Source: Siphonodentalium dalli (taxonomy: Eukaryota; Mollusca; Scaphopoda; Gadilida; Siphonodentaliidae). Taken from it: 64,000 nucleotides of DNA. Of this stretch, positions 12,301 through 24,300 are shown piece after piece. How positions within the stretch are numbered: position 1 is the first letter of the stretch; every line of letters begins with the position of its first letter. The stretch lies in contig CP136064.1 of assembly GCA_032622095.1 (NCBI GenBank), positions 110,162,004 to 110,226,003 of the forward strand, written 5' to 3'. A model generated the notes under the pieces. That model did not search any database. It saw only the letters and a list, made by a program, of their open reading frames with translations, and was not told where the DNA came from. Made by a program: the position numbers and the translations under genes.

Positions 12301-15300
12301 AATTTCATAAAGGTCAGACCAAAGGTACGACCTGTAACCCGCGCCAAAGGATTTAGTCATTGAAAGAGTAAAATCCAAGATGGCTGCTGGCGGCCATGTT
12401 TTTTGGCCGAACGACCCCAAAATCACTCGTTCCCATCTACATGTCATTGCTAACATCCATGACAAATTTCATGAAGTTCTGACCAAAGCTACAACCTGTA
12501 GCCCGCGCCAAAGAATTTAGTCATGCAAAGAGTAAAATCCAAGATGGCTGCTGGGGCCATGTTTTTTGGCTTAACGACCCCAAAATCACTCGTTCCCATC
12601 TACATGTCAATATTAACATCCATGACAAATTTCATGATGATCAGACGAACAGCACGACCTGTAACCCGCGCCAATGGATTTAGTCATGCAAAGAGTAAAA
12701 TCCAAGATGGCTGCTGGCGGCCATGTTTTTTGGCCTAACGACCCCAAAATCACTCGTTCCCATCTACATGTCATTGTTAACATCCATGACAAATTTCATG
12801 AAGTTCTGACCAAAGCTACAACCTGTAGCCCGCGCCAAAGAATTTAGTCATGCAAAGAGTAAAATCCAAGATGGCTGCTGGCGGCCATGTTTTTGGGCTG
12901 AACGACCCCAAAATCACTCGTTCCCATCTACATGTCAATATTAACATCCATGACAAATTTCATGATGATCAGACGAACAGCACGACCTGTAGCCCGCGCC
13001 AATGGATTGAATTTTGAAATCCAAAATGGCCACCAGCGGCCATGTTTTTTGCCGAATGACCCCAAAATGACTCGTTCCCATCTACATGTCAATGTCAACA
13101 TTCATGACAAAATTCATAAAGATCAGACCATAGGTACGACCTGTAGCCCGCGCCAAAGGATTTAGTCATGCAAAGAGTAAAATCCATGATGGCTGCTGGC
13201 GGCAATGTTTTCTGGCCGAACAACCCCAAAATCACTCGTTCCCATCTTCATGTCATTGTTAACATCCATGACAAATTTCATGAAGTTCCGATCAAAACTA
13301 CGACCTGTAGCCTGCGCCAAATGATTTAGTCATGCAAAGAGTAAAATCCAAGATGGCTGCTGACGGCCATGTTTTTTGGCCGAACGACCCCAAAATGACT
13401 CGTTCCCATCTACATGTCAATATTAACATCCATGACAAATTTCATGATGATCAAACGAACAGTACGACCTGTAGCCCGCGCCAATGGATTGAATTTTGAA
13501 ATCCAAGATGGCCACCAGCGCCCTTTTTTTTTTGGCCGAATGACCCCAAAATGACTCGTTCCCATCTACATGTCAATGTCAACATTCATGCAAAATTTCA
13601 TAAACATCAGACCAAAGGTACGACCTGTAGCCCGGGCCAAAGGAAATTGTTGACGGACACACGCACACACGGACGACGGACGCCAAGCCATGGCAATAGC
13701 TCAAACTTACAAAAGTAAGTTGAGCTAATAATATTGACATGTAGATGGGAACGAGTGATTTTGGAGTCGTTCGGCCAAAAAACATGACCGCCAGCAGCCA
13801 TCTTGGATTTTACTCTTTGCATGACTAAATCCTTTGGCGCGGGCTATAGGTTGCCTTTGGTCTAATCTTTATAAAATTTGTCATGAACGTTGACATTGAC
13901 ATGTAGATGGGAACGAATCATTGTGGGGTCATTCGGCCAAAAAACATGGCCGCTGGCCATCTTGGATTTCAAAATTCAATCCATTGGCGCGGGCTACAGG
14001 TCGTACTGTTCGTCTGATCATCATGAAATTTGTCATGAATGCTAACAATGACATGTAGATGGGATCGAGTCGATTTGGGGTCATTCGGTCAAAAAACATG
14101 GCCGCCAGCAACCATCTTGGATTTTACTCTTTGCATGACTAAATCCTTTGGCGCGGGCTACAGGTCGTAGCTTTGATCGGAACATCATGAAATTTGTCAT
14201 GGATGTTAACAATGACATGTAGATGGGAACGAGTTTTGGGGTCGTTCGGCCGAAAAACATGGCCACCAGCAGCCATCTTGTATTTTACTCTTTGCATCAC
14301 TAAATCCTTTGGCGCAGGTTAGACATTTCAATTAGCACCTTTCCTATTCCTCCATTTACTGTCAACCATTAAATTATTCCCCTACCTAAGTTGAGCTACA
14401 GTGTCATTGACACTTTCATTTGTGGATTACATATATCGAAATACAGCTCAAGTCCGAATTTCGTTTTAATCCGATAATTTTTGCGAGAGTTATGGCCTCT
14501 ATGACGTAATTTGACTTAGAAAATCCCTGAAATTTGTTGTCCGGATGATAACTTTACTAGAGCTTATCGGATTCAATGATAATTTGGTATATTACTTTCT
14601 CCCACCAAAACACAGGTCAAGTTCAAATTTGAGTTCCGTCCGCCAATATTTACCAGAGTTATGCCCCTTTTTTACCAGTTTCCGCCGACCCAAGAGAGGG
14701 CGTATTTTGCACGCCCAGCGTAGCTCTTGTTTATGATTATTTATTACATTCTTTAACAATTTTTTATCATTTTTATGTTTACCCATACCATGTATGGTAA
14801 ACATAGTGTCGTTGTCCGGATTGACCACTCGTCGTTCGTCCGTCCGTCCGTCCGTCCGTCCGTCCGTCCGTCTGTCCGTCTGTCCGTCCGTAGACACTTC
14901 ACGTGTAATGCGATAACTCAAACATTTTCTATCCAATCAGAAGCAAATTTTGTATATGGGTATATCAGCCCAAAATACAGATCGAGTTCGAATTTGGGTT
15001 TGATCCGAGTTTTTGTTACAGAGTTATGGCCCTTTTTCGACTTAGAATTCACACATTCTGCCATAACTCAAACATTTTTCACCAAAAAAAAAATTTAAAA
15101 ACAAAATCTATTTAAAAAAAAAAATATTTTTAACTTTTATAATAACAATAAAAAAAATTTCATTGACATTGTCATTTGTTTTCATTTAGATATTGATGAT
15201 TATGATACAAGTTGATAAAAAGATTTCCAATGTGTCCCTTTAATTTTTTAATTAATTCACCAATTGCATTTGGACTACTTAACTATTGATAAAGCTATAT

Positions 15301-18300
15301 TATTTTCTGATGTTTCTTATGCCAATGTGCAAATAATCTGATAAAGAAGGCTATGGTATCTAATTTAAAATAAGATTCAACAATAAACATCACATGATAT
15401 TAACAGTAGACTTGGACATCTGTGCTGCAGAGTTATATCTTCAGATGGTCTGATATCATTACGTGCGCTCGCGCAACAGTATGGCGATCAGACAGATTCG
15501 TAGCTTGGTAGCTTGGTGTCACTCCATGACGTCACCAAAAACGACGTAAACCCTCGTGGCGTTCTGACATTTGTACTGTGTCGCGTTTTTGCTATGTTTA
15601 TTTTATGTGTTGTTTTCGATTACTTGTTTGTCGCCGATATCGCCATTTGTCGGGATTCCCTGTTTCTATATTTAAAACTGGCATGCTCGTAGTGAGCCCC
15701 GATTTCGATTTTTTCTCCCAGGTCAAAATACGTCAGAGTTATGACAAAAATAGATCGACCTATATTTTCTCCATCAGAACTCTACATCAAAGAGTCTATA
15801 GACTCCTTCGGGACCTACATAGACTCCTTCAGTTGGGTATTTTTACTTATACTTGGGAAGTTTTATCATTTTTGGTTAGTGCGAAGACCTCTTTTTATCG
15901 TGCGGGGAAAGAGAGACATTCAAAACGCGATTTCGTAATTCGACGCAATAGGCTGAATAGCCTAACCTTCAGCCGAGTTCCGGATCAAATACGACGACTG
16001 ACGTAACACAAAACAAAACGCATTTGTTGACTCAAACACCGTTTGAAGAGTTTATTATTACATAAAATGGTCGTTATTGATTAATTATTGATTAATTATT
16101 GATATTTATTGTTGCATGTTGGCTGCTATCAATATTTACACAAATGGTATAAATTATTTCTTATAATTGCTCCTTTGGTCAACTTTGACTATCGGAAAAT
16201 GAAAATGAAAATATGCCGCTGAAAAAATTGTAATCGATATTAAAGTCTCATCCTTTCGGCAACATGGAATTGGTTTTAATTACTTAAATGATTAATATAT
16301 TAATTTGCATTTATCTGTGATGAAATGAGAAATGGTAATTTTTCTAACATTAAATTAAATTAAATAAATTAAGTAAAATACAGTGAAATTATTTTTTAAA
16401 TTATTGTTTATTACATTTTTGCGCACGTTGGCATCTCTCTGAGTGCATTCTAGTTATAATTGTTATTGGTTTAATAGAGGTCAGTGTTCAACATAAACAA
16501 TTCCTGTGATTTTTTGACAGCTGTGCTATATAATTGATATTAATGGGTCAGTGGTGAGGTTGCTTATCTGTATACTAGGACACATTATTATTGTAAACTT
16601 AAATTGGACTCTCTTAACCCAAGTATTCCATGTCCAGGTCACACCTACACATTTAACCCACGGACTTGCTGGCTGTGGTGGTTTAGCATTACAGATCCTG
16701 TACCAGTGCATTCTCTTATATAAATGCCAGTGACCCATAAATTCCAATAATTTGTGTTATGTACATTTGTCTATAATAGTACATAACAGTATACTCTATA
16801 ATTCAACACCAAAACTCTCATTTATCCGATCATATTAAATTTTTATCGCCAAGGGATGGGTTAACATCTGCCGATCGTGATCGGCCTCTCGTTGTTTGTT
16901 TTTTCTTACATTTTTTAACAATTATAAAAAATAATATAAAATATGTTAGGCCAATGCATTCTCTTATATATGCGAGGCGACCTATATAAGAGAATGCATT
17001 GGCACAGGGTTTTTGCAAAAATTCAAGAAGCTCCCATCATGAAAGGGTTAAGCCATAGGTAGATATCGCTTTTTATTATATGCTTGCCTATAAAATAGCG
17101 TAAAATTATCGAAACGTAGATTGTCATATGTATCTCTTAGAGGTCACAGTGAAATATAATTTTGTTATTTCACTGTCGCTTGCCAACAGTTAACGCGAGC
17201 GCCCATCAACACGACCAGTATGTACCGCCATGATACCAGACTCTTATCTGTTTGTAAACATTGACACTCACTCTTTAATTAAGTAGAGTTAATCATTTAA
17301 CTCTGATAAGTAAGTGATAACTGCAACTGCTCGTGAAAATTTTCTGACACTCATAAGATATTTGGTATTCAAACAAAAACTGGAGGTACATGTATTCTCT
17401 GTATATTTCTTGGTGTCTGAAAATAGATAGTCAAAATGATAATCTGTGAACATCATCACTGAAGTTTGTTATGGTATGATGTAGACCCCGAAGCCACGAC
17501 AAATAGTTTTCATGGCTGGCTCAACCGATTTTCGTGGCTGGTTAGCTAGTTAAGCCTGCTCAATCACGACGTTCGTGGCTGACGAAATATGGCGGCTCAG
17601 CCGGCTGAGATGTTATCATTCAGCGTATTTTCGTTTCCGAAATGTTCCTAATCCCCTGTTACCGGTTATAGACGCCGTTTTTTAGCGTTTGTGGTGAACC
17701 CGTAGAATTCCAGACCACACGTAATCTTTTGATGTTGGGCTTTTCCATTATGGCGAAATTTCACGAAGGACTGGCATGGATATACTATGTAGTTTCCCAT
17801 CTAATCGGTATAAGTAGTTACATTGGGACTTCTGTCGACTTCAGACTGCTATCATCACTGCCATCTTGCGATATATGCATGCATCATTGAATGATGAACC
17901 CGATAGTAATGATATATAATATTTCAAACTATTTTCTATTCTTATGTGTATAAATTGACAAATGCCAGTGCATGATGTCTGAGACTGGGTGTGGTCGATA
18001 TAAACAATTTATATTGTAACCCTTTCAATACCGAATGGATGCGCCCATTCAGTTATATGAAAGCATGCATTGGGATAGTCTATTCCACATTAAGGGGCCA
18101 TGTGTTCTGATAATATAACAACCATGTCGTGTCCATGCATGCGAGTATGCCAATATTAGGCAATGCGGTTTAGTTCTTTGCGATTCACAGTACAGTTGTA
18201 CTTGACATATAAGCACATGCACACGGCTCAGCCATTTTACAATTCCGGCGGCGGAGATTTTTAAATGTGGCTGGCGTTAGATATAATATGGCTGGCGGTG

Positions 18301-21300
18301 GCTTGTGGCCAATATGGCTGGCGGCGGCGGCGTGCGATGGCGGCTTCGGGCTCTAGTATGATGGTATTAAAATGAGACAGGCGTAAAAATATGGTGCCAA
18401 CATTTGCAGAATGATGTCCCCAGAGGGTGAATTTAGTGATGCTAACCCTCTGGGGACCTCATTCTGCATGGCCTCATCTGCTATGGGAGACATAGACACA
18501 GATTCAAGATCCTAGATGGTGATGTGCATCCATGGGGCACCTTAATTATGCATTGTGTCATCTGCCAATTTGGGGATATAGAGAAACTAAACTAAAAAGA
18601 AAATACACATCTAAAGAAGTGTTTAAGGAAACTAACAAACTTGTTAATTTGATAATAAAGATAATTGATGAGGAGATGAGTAATAAGCAGAATGAGGTCC
18701 CCTGAGGGTGAATTTAGTGATGCTAGCCAGCTGTGTGGGGTAGCTTCACTAAATTCGCCCTATCGGGACTGAAATGAGAACAGATGTTACTGAGATGTAC
18801 CTGAGAGTACCTTGTGTCTTGATGCATCATTGTTATAATGCAAACATGTTATATCAACTTTGTGTGACTGCATCCTTATTAGTGGAAAGGTAAACCTATT
18901 GTCCCTCATATTTGCCAGCCATTGATTTACATATGGGTCGATGTAGAAATTGGCCAAGTGCCAAATTATTTACATTATATATGATACTACACATTTTACT
19001 GGAATGCATACACTTCTTGTCTGGGTGTAGCCCATTAGTTTCCATGGATTTCAGCAGACCTCAGATTACCAGGTGATATTATGAGAGAAAGAGTCTTTCT
19101 TCAGCTAACTTTTCGCTAATTGTCTACCAGATTGGTCGAGTCTTCCTAAATTGCCTTTCATGGACCAGAACAGCTACCATATAAGAATTATGACAATTAT
19201 TCTTTATTACACTAGCTGAGTGGTAACAAGAATATAATAATGTACTAATTAGTTAATAAGCTATCCAATGATGTGTAACATTAATGTTGATCCAAAGACA
19301 CCAAGCTAAGGCCCTGCAAAGATTTGAGATTTGACTCGATTCGGGCTGCTGATTCTATTTGATCATATGATTCAAATATTTTTGAATCACACTTCTTAGC
19401 ATTTGTGGTGCATGAAAAAGAATATGAGGTTGAAGATGTCTTGTTCTAAGTTTCAAGAAGTAGGACTATTAAAAGAACAACTGAAATTATAGCCCAACTC
19501 GCTGCTTTTTTATTGCTATATTTATTAGTAGGCATACCATACTATTACAGCCCGACGATGTGGCAGAGTGAATAAATGGCCAAAAGACCACATCTCTCGA
19601 TGTGGTTTTTTTGGGGAGTTGGCTTTTATAAGAACAAAGAAGTCAAATTCTGGCAAAAATGTTATTCCAACTTGACAATGACCTACGTGTTCTCACATAC
19701 CAATTATCAAGAGATTCTATTTTGAAGATTGCTCAAGTTATCATTTAGACAACGCAAAAATTATGATTTATAAGTCGGATAAAAATTCCTGCAAGTACTT
19801 AAACAGTGAAACACACACCAAATATCAAGAAATTCTTTTGAAGATGGCTGAAGTTATCATTTAGAGACCGCACATATTAGGATTTCTAAGTCAAACAAAT
19901 GCATGTAAGTCTGTCATAAATCATTGAACCATTACAAAATTTGAATGTGACCTTTGTTTTCTGATTTGTACCAAATATCCAGAAACTGTGTTAAACATTG
20001 TTCAAGCTGTCATTCAGACAACTCCAAATATCAAGATATCCTGTTGATATTGCTCAAGATATATCATGTGGACAACCCAAAAATTAAGATTTCTAAGTTG
20101 AAAAATAGGCATAACCCAATCAACAATAATCGAACCAAATTTGAATTTCTCCTGCATCTTGTTAACTATATACCAAATATAAAAAAATTCTGTTAAATTT
20201 TTGCTCAAGTTATAGAAATTTGATTTCTAAGTCAACAGAAATCATTGGACTAGGACCGAAATAGAATTTTACCTGCATTTTCTGAAATGTGAACTTGTGA
20301 AATTGTGAACCACGTACAAAAAGTCAAGAGATTATTTGAAGATGGCTGAATTTATCATTTAGACGACACATTTTATTTCTGTCGAACAAAGGCGCATTAT
20401 CTCCGACATAAATCATTGGATCTTAACCAAATCGAACTTGACCTGTGTTTTCTGATCTGTAAACCATTTGCCAAAATATCAAGAAATTCGGTTATACATT
20501 GTTCAAGGTATTATCCGGACGAACAAAAAGAATAATATTTTAAGTCGAAAAAGGGGAATAAGGGTAAAATATAATCGGACCACAACCAAAATCAAACTTG
20601 ATCAGCACAATCTCAAATATCAACCACATCAAATCCAATGTATTCTGATCTGGATAACCCGCACTGATGGGCCGACTGATGGATGGACATGCTGATTATA
20701 ATAGTGCCCTGAAAATTTTCAGTGGACTAAAAGAAATATAGTGTCATTCTCGCCCGATCACATAAATATAGGTCATTGGAAAACATTTTACGATTGCGAA
20801 CCAATTCAATTTGTGAACCAAGCCTGAGTTGTGAGTGGGTCTGTCATTTGCAGAATGAGGTCCCCAGAGGCTGAATTTAGTGACGCTATCTCACGTAGTG
20901 GGGTAGCATCACCAAATTCACCCTCTGGAGACCTCATTCTGCATGGCCTCATCTGCTATGGGAGACATAGACTCAGGCTTGTTATGAACAGTGGCACAGA
21001 TATACACAAGAAAACCAATGTCAGAAATGGTAATGCGCTCAAGATCATATATTATAGATAGATAGATAGATAGATAATAATTTATTTAGTAATATATAAC
21101 CAACATAACAATAAAGTGTACAAAATCAATAAAATATGGTATATATCACAGGGAGGTGGTATGACCAACTGGTCGTCTTCCTACACCTCCCATAGAGTAA
21201 ACGTATTCCGACTCTGAGCTACCCCAGGACAATATGGTATTTTTTATTTGGCCTGCCAGGCTATTTATCATATCAGACTAAAATACATTTCTTCAGTTAT

Positions 21301-24300
21301 AATTCTAACTATAGTCATCCAAATGAAAATATTTATCATAATTTTAATATATAAATTATAGATATTATGGATGACCAGAGAGACGACTGAAAATGACTGA
21401 TGAGATAGATATTATTTTATATTTTATATTTGCGGTAATCAGGGTCTTCTTGTCATAGATTCAATTCAATTGGACTAAAAGTAATAAATTTCTTGGAGTA
21501 AGGGGTAATGGGTAAGGGATAATATGGACTATTCATACATAAATGTGTAGCAGTCAAAGCAGTGAAGGTTTTTACATTTAACAGTGTCTAAATAACTATC
21601 AATAAATTCATCATATAATTCATGTTTAAATTTTGATCTAGGGCGAGTTGATTTAAGCGAGGTTTCTAAGTTGTTCCAGAGTTTAGGAAAAATATGAAAT
21701 GGAAGAGTTTCTGTAAATTTTGTTCTTGGTTTGGATTCGCTAATTTTACGACTCTGTCTTGTAGTCATACCAGCTTTATTTTGGATGCTATATGTTTTTT
21801 GAAGTGGAGGTGGTAGATTATTATTATACCAGTCATGCATATATAGACAAATTTTTAACTTATATAAATCTGAGGTTTTTAATATTTTACTCTTCTTGAA
21901 TAAGGGATCTGTATGACTATTATATCTCCTATTATGAATGACTCGAATTGCCTTTTTCTGAAGTATTGTCAATTTATTGAGTGTTTTCGAGTTTCCCCAA
22001 ATTTCCATACCATATAACAGGTGACTATGCACCAAACAGTGATACAATTGACTTAGGCTTCTTTCAGGAAGAAAGTTTTTAGCTCTATTAATGGAATATA
22101 TAGCCCTCGACATCTTATTTGCAACAGCAGATACATGATAATTAAATGTTAAATTCTCATCAATATGAATACCAAGGAACCTAAATGATTTCTCGTCACA
22201 ATTGTTCCCGATTCGGTCAATACTTTGGCCATTTATGTTGAGATGATATCTGTGCCAATCAAGATTTCCACCAACAGGATGAAACAATATGTATTTGGTT
22301 TTTTTAGTATTTAGAGACAATTTATTAACTTTACACCATTTATTAAGTGATTCTAGCTGATTGTTTGTGAATTCAAAAAGGGTTTCCAGGTCTTTATTGG
22401 ATGAGTAAACAGTTGTGTCATCTGCAAAGGAGAGAAGCGACAATTTAGTACTGCGATGCATATCGTTAACATAGATAAGGAAAAGTATCGGGCCCAGTAC
22501 AGATCCTTGAGGGACACCGGTTACAACTAGTTGTTTGGATGATATGTAGCCATCCATATCTACATATTGGTATCTATCATTTAGGTAACTGGCAAACCAT
22601 TTTTTCATGTTTCCCCGAATGCCATAGAAGTCTAATTTGGCTAATAGTATATCATGATCTAAAGTATCAAAGGCCTTTGAAAAGTCAATAAAGGTTGCCA
22701 GAGTACTATCTTTTGTATTTTTATCATTGTTTTTGGTAACATCGCTTAGTAGCTTAAGTATGGGGTGGACTGTTGAATGACCTTTTCGAAAGCCATATTG
22801 GTCATTATAAAATTTATCAGCAAAAAAATCTACTAATCGTCTGCAAACCACTTTCTCAAGTATTTTTGAAAAGACCGGAAGGATACTTATTGGACGATAG
22901 TTTTCTATTGATTTAATATCATTAGATTTGTACAACGGAATAACTCGAGCTACTTTCATGTCATTTGGAACAACACCTTTTTCTATTGAAATATTTATTA
23001 TGTGGCATAATGGAGATAGTATTTCACTAATAACACTTTTTATTAGAGCAGTCGACATTTCATCTTTATCTTTACTATTTTTTTTATTTATCAATTTAAC
23101 AATATCATTTAGTTCCTGTACAGTTGTAGGACGAGCAAACATGCTTCTGACAGAAGGAATATCCAAGTATTCTCTAAATTCTGATTTAGCATTACTATCT
23201 ATTTGTTCTTGTTCCCGAACACCAATAGTAGAAAAAAATTTATTAAATTCCTCAGCCACAATTTTTTTATTATGTGTGTTTATGCCATTTATGTCAAAGC
23301 TCTGGGGATAATGATGTTTTTTACTACGCTGTTGGATGACCTCTCTCAATACTTCCCATGTTTTTTTCATATCAGACTTATGAGAGTTTAAGAGATTTTC
23401 ATAATAAGACTTTTTATGTTTACCCATACCATGTATGGTAAACATAGTGTCGTTGTCCGGATTGACCACTCGTCGTTCGTCCGTCCGTCTGTCCGTCCGT
23501 CTGTCCGTCCGTCTGTCCGTCCGTAGACACTTTACGTGTAATGCGATAACTCAAACATTTTCTACCTTATCAAAACCAAATTTTGTATATGGGGTTTTCA
23601 GCCCAAAATACAGATCGAGTTCGAATATGGGTTTGATCCGACTTTTTTTTACAGAGTTATGGAACTTTTTCGACTTAGAATTCACGCATTCTGCCATAAC
23701 TCAAACATTTTTTATCTGATCGAAACCAAATTTGGTATGTGAGTTTCTCGGCCCAAAATACAGACCGAGTTCGAATATGGGTTTGATCCGAGTTTTTTTT
23801 ACAGAGTTATGGCCCTTTTTTGACTTAGAATTCATGAATTCTGCCATAACTCAAACATTTTTTATCTGATTCTAACCAAATATGGTATATGAGGTTCTCA
23901 GACCAACATACTGATTGAGTTCGAATATGGGTTTGATCGGATGTTTTTTAATGGAGTTATGGTCCTTTGACATATAGTTCACACATACTTCGATAAAGCA
24001 ACCATTTTTCATCTGATAGGAGCCAAATTTGGTATATGAGTTTCTCAACTCAAAATACAGAACGAGTTTGAATATGGGTTAGATCCAATTTGTTATACCA
24101 GAGATATGGCCCTTTTTCAACTAAGAATTATCCAATTATAACCCAAGTAACTTACAATTAATGAATACCTCAGCCTCACAGCTTCTCTGTGAGAGAGATA
24201 AAAAGACATGGTTTATTGAGAGTTATTTATAGCCCTCATATGTTCCCTCTGTATAAGAGATACAAATTAGTGAATTATTGGATAAATTGATTTAGCTATC

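Larger units (their letters stand above)
7746..13732 (-). mobile_element. pearl-like element C2, inserted in C1 in opposite orientation
   Basis: The 5' hairpin at ~13700-13731 (AGCTCAAACTTAC/AAAAGTAAGTTGAGCT on +) is followed leftward by GGACGACGGACGCC and inverted ~160-bp units (12085-13660 and 7860-8303). The 3' end at ~7746-7770 is AAGTGTCAATGACACTG. Element A1 (8304-12084) splits it. Units carry CGACCCCAAAATGACTCG and ATGGCTGCTGGCGGCC. Confidence 0.65.
6081..14731 (+). mobile_element. pearl-like element B (interrupted)
   Basis: Starts after a T-run with hairpin TACGCCCGTTTG/AAAAAACGGCCGTA, then a TCCG microsatellite at 6119-6150, then ~165-bp core repeats (CCGGATGATAACTTTAG, AAATTTGGTATATTAC, AGTTATGCCCCTT). 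The tail resumes at ~14425 and ends with hairpin GGGCGTATTTTGCACGCCC followed by AGCGTAGCTCTTGTT. Interrupted by C1. Non-coding. Confidence 0.65.
5898..17051 (+). mobile_element. TTAA-type hairpin MITE stretched to 11 kb by nested insertions
   Basis: The left end TTAACCCTAACATGACGG sits in the GTATTAA of the last array unit. The right end GCTCCCATCATGAAAGGG precedes TTAA at 17048-17051; read inward it is CCCTTTCATGATGGGAGC, the inverted partner. Own sequence is 5898-6080, ~14732-14774 and ~16897-17051, all T-rich with TTATCATTTTT, ACATTCTTTAACAATT and a family-H hairpin (16950-17003) followed by CACAGGGTTTTTGC. The rest is pearl-like element B (6081-14731) and element D1 (14775-16896). Confidence 0.65.

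Noticed and set aside
6835-14266. Many ~60-75-codon frames with FFGRTTPKSLVPIYMS-like peptides
   Set aside because: They repeat with the ~160-bp core unit on either strand and have no conserved start or domain; translation artefacts of the repeat.
14592-14936. 114-codon minus frame, and the N-terminus of the RT frame, as a conserved protein
   Set aside because: Both begin in the hairpin end of element D and read the TCCG microsatellite (TDGRTDGRTD); the shared peptide is due to the repeat.
15578-16006. 142-codon plus-strand frame as a gene
   Set aside because: No recognisable domain and no splice or repeat support. It lies in the unassigned middle of element D1. Left uncalled, but a search is reasonable.
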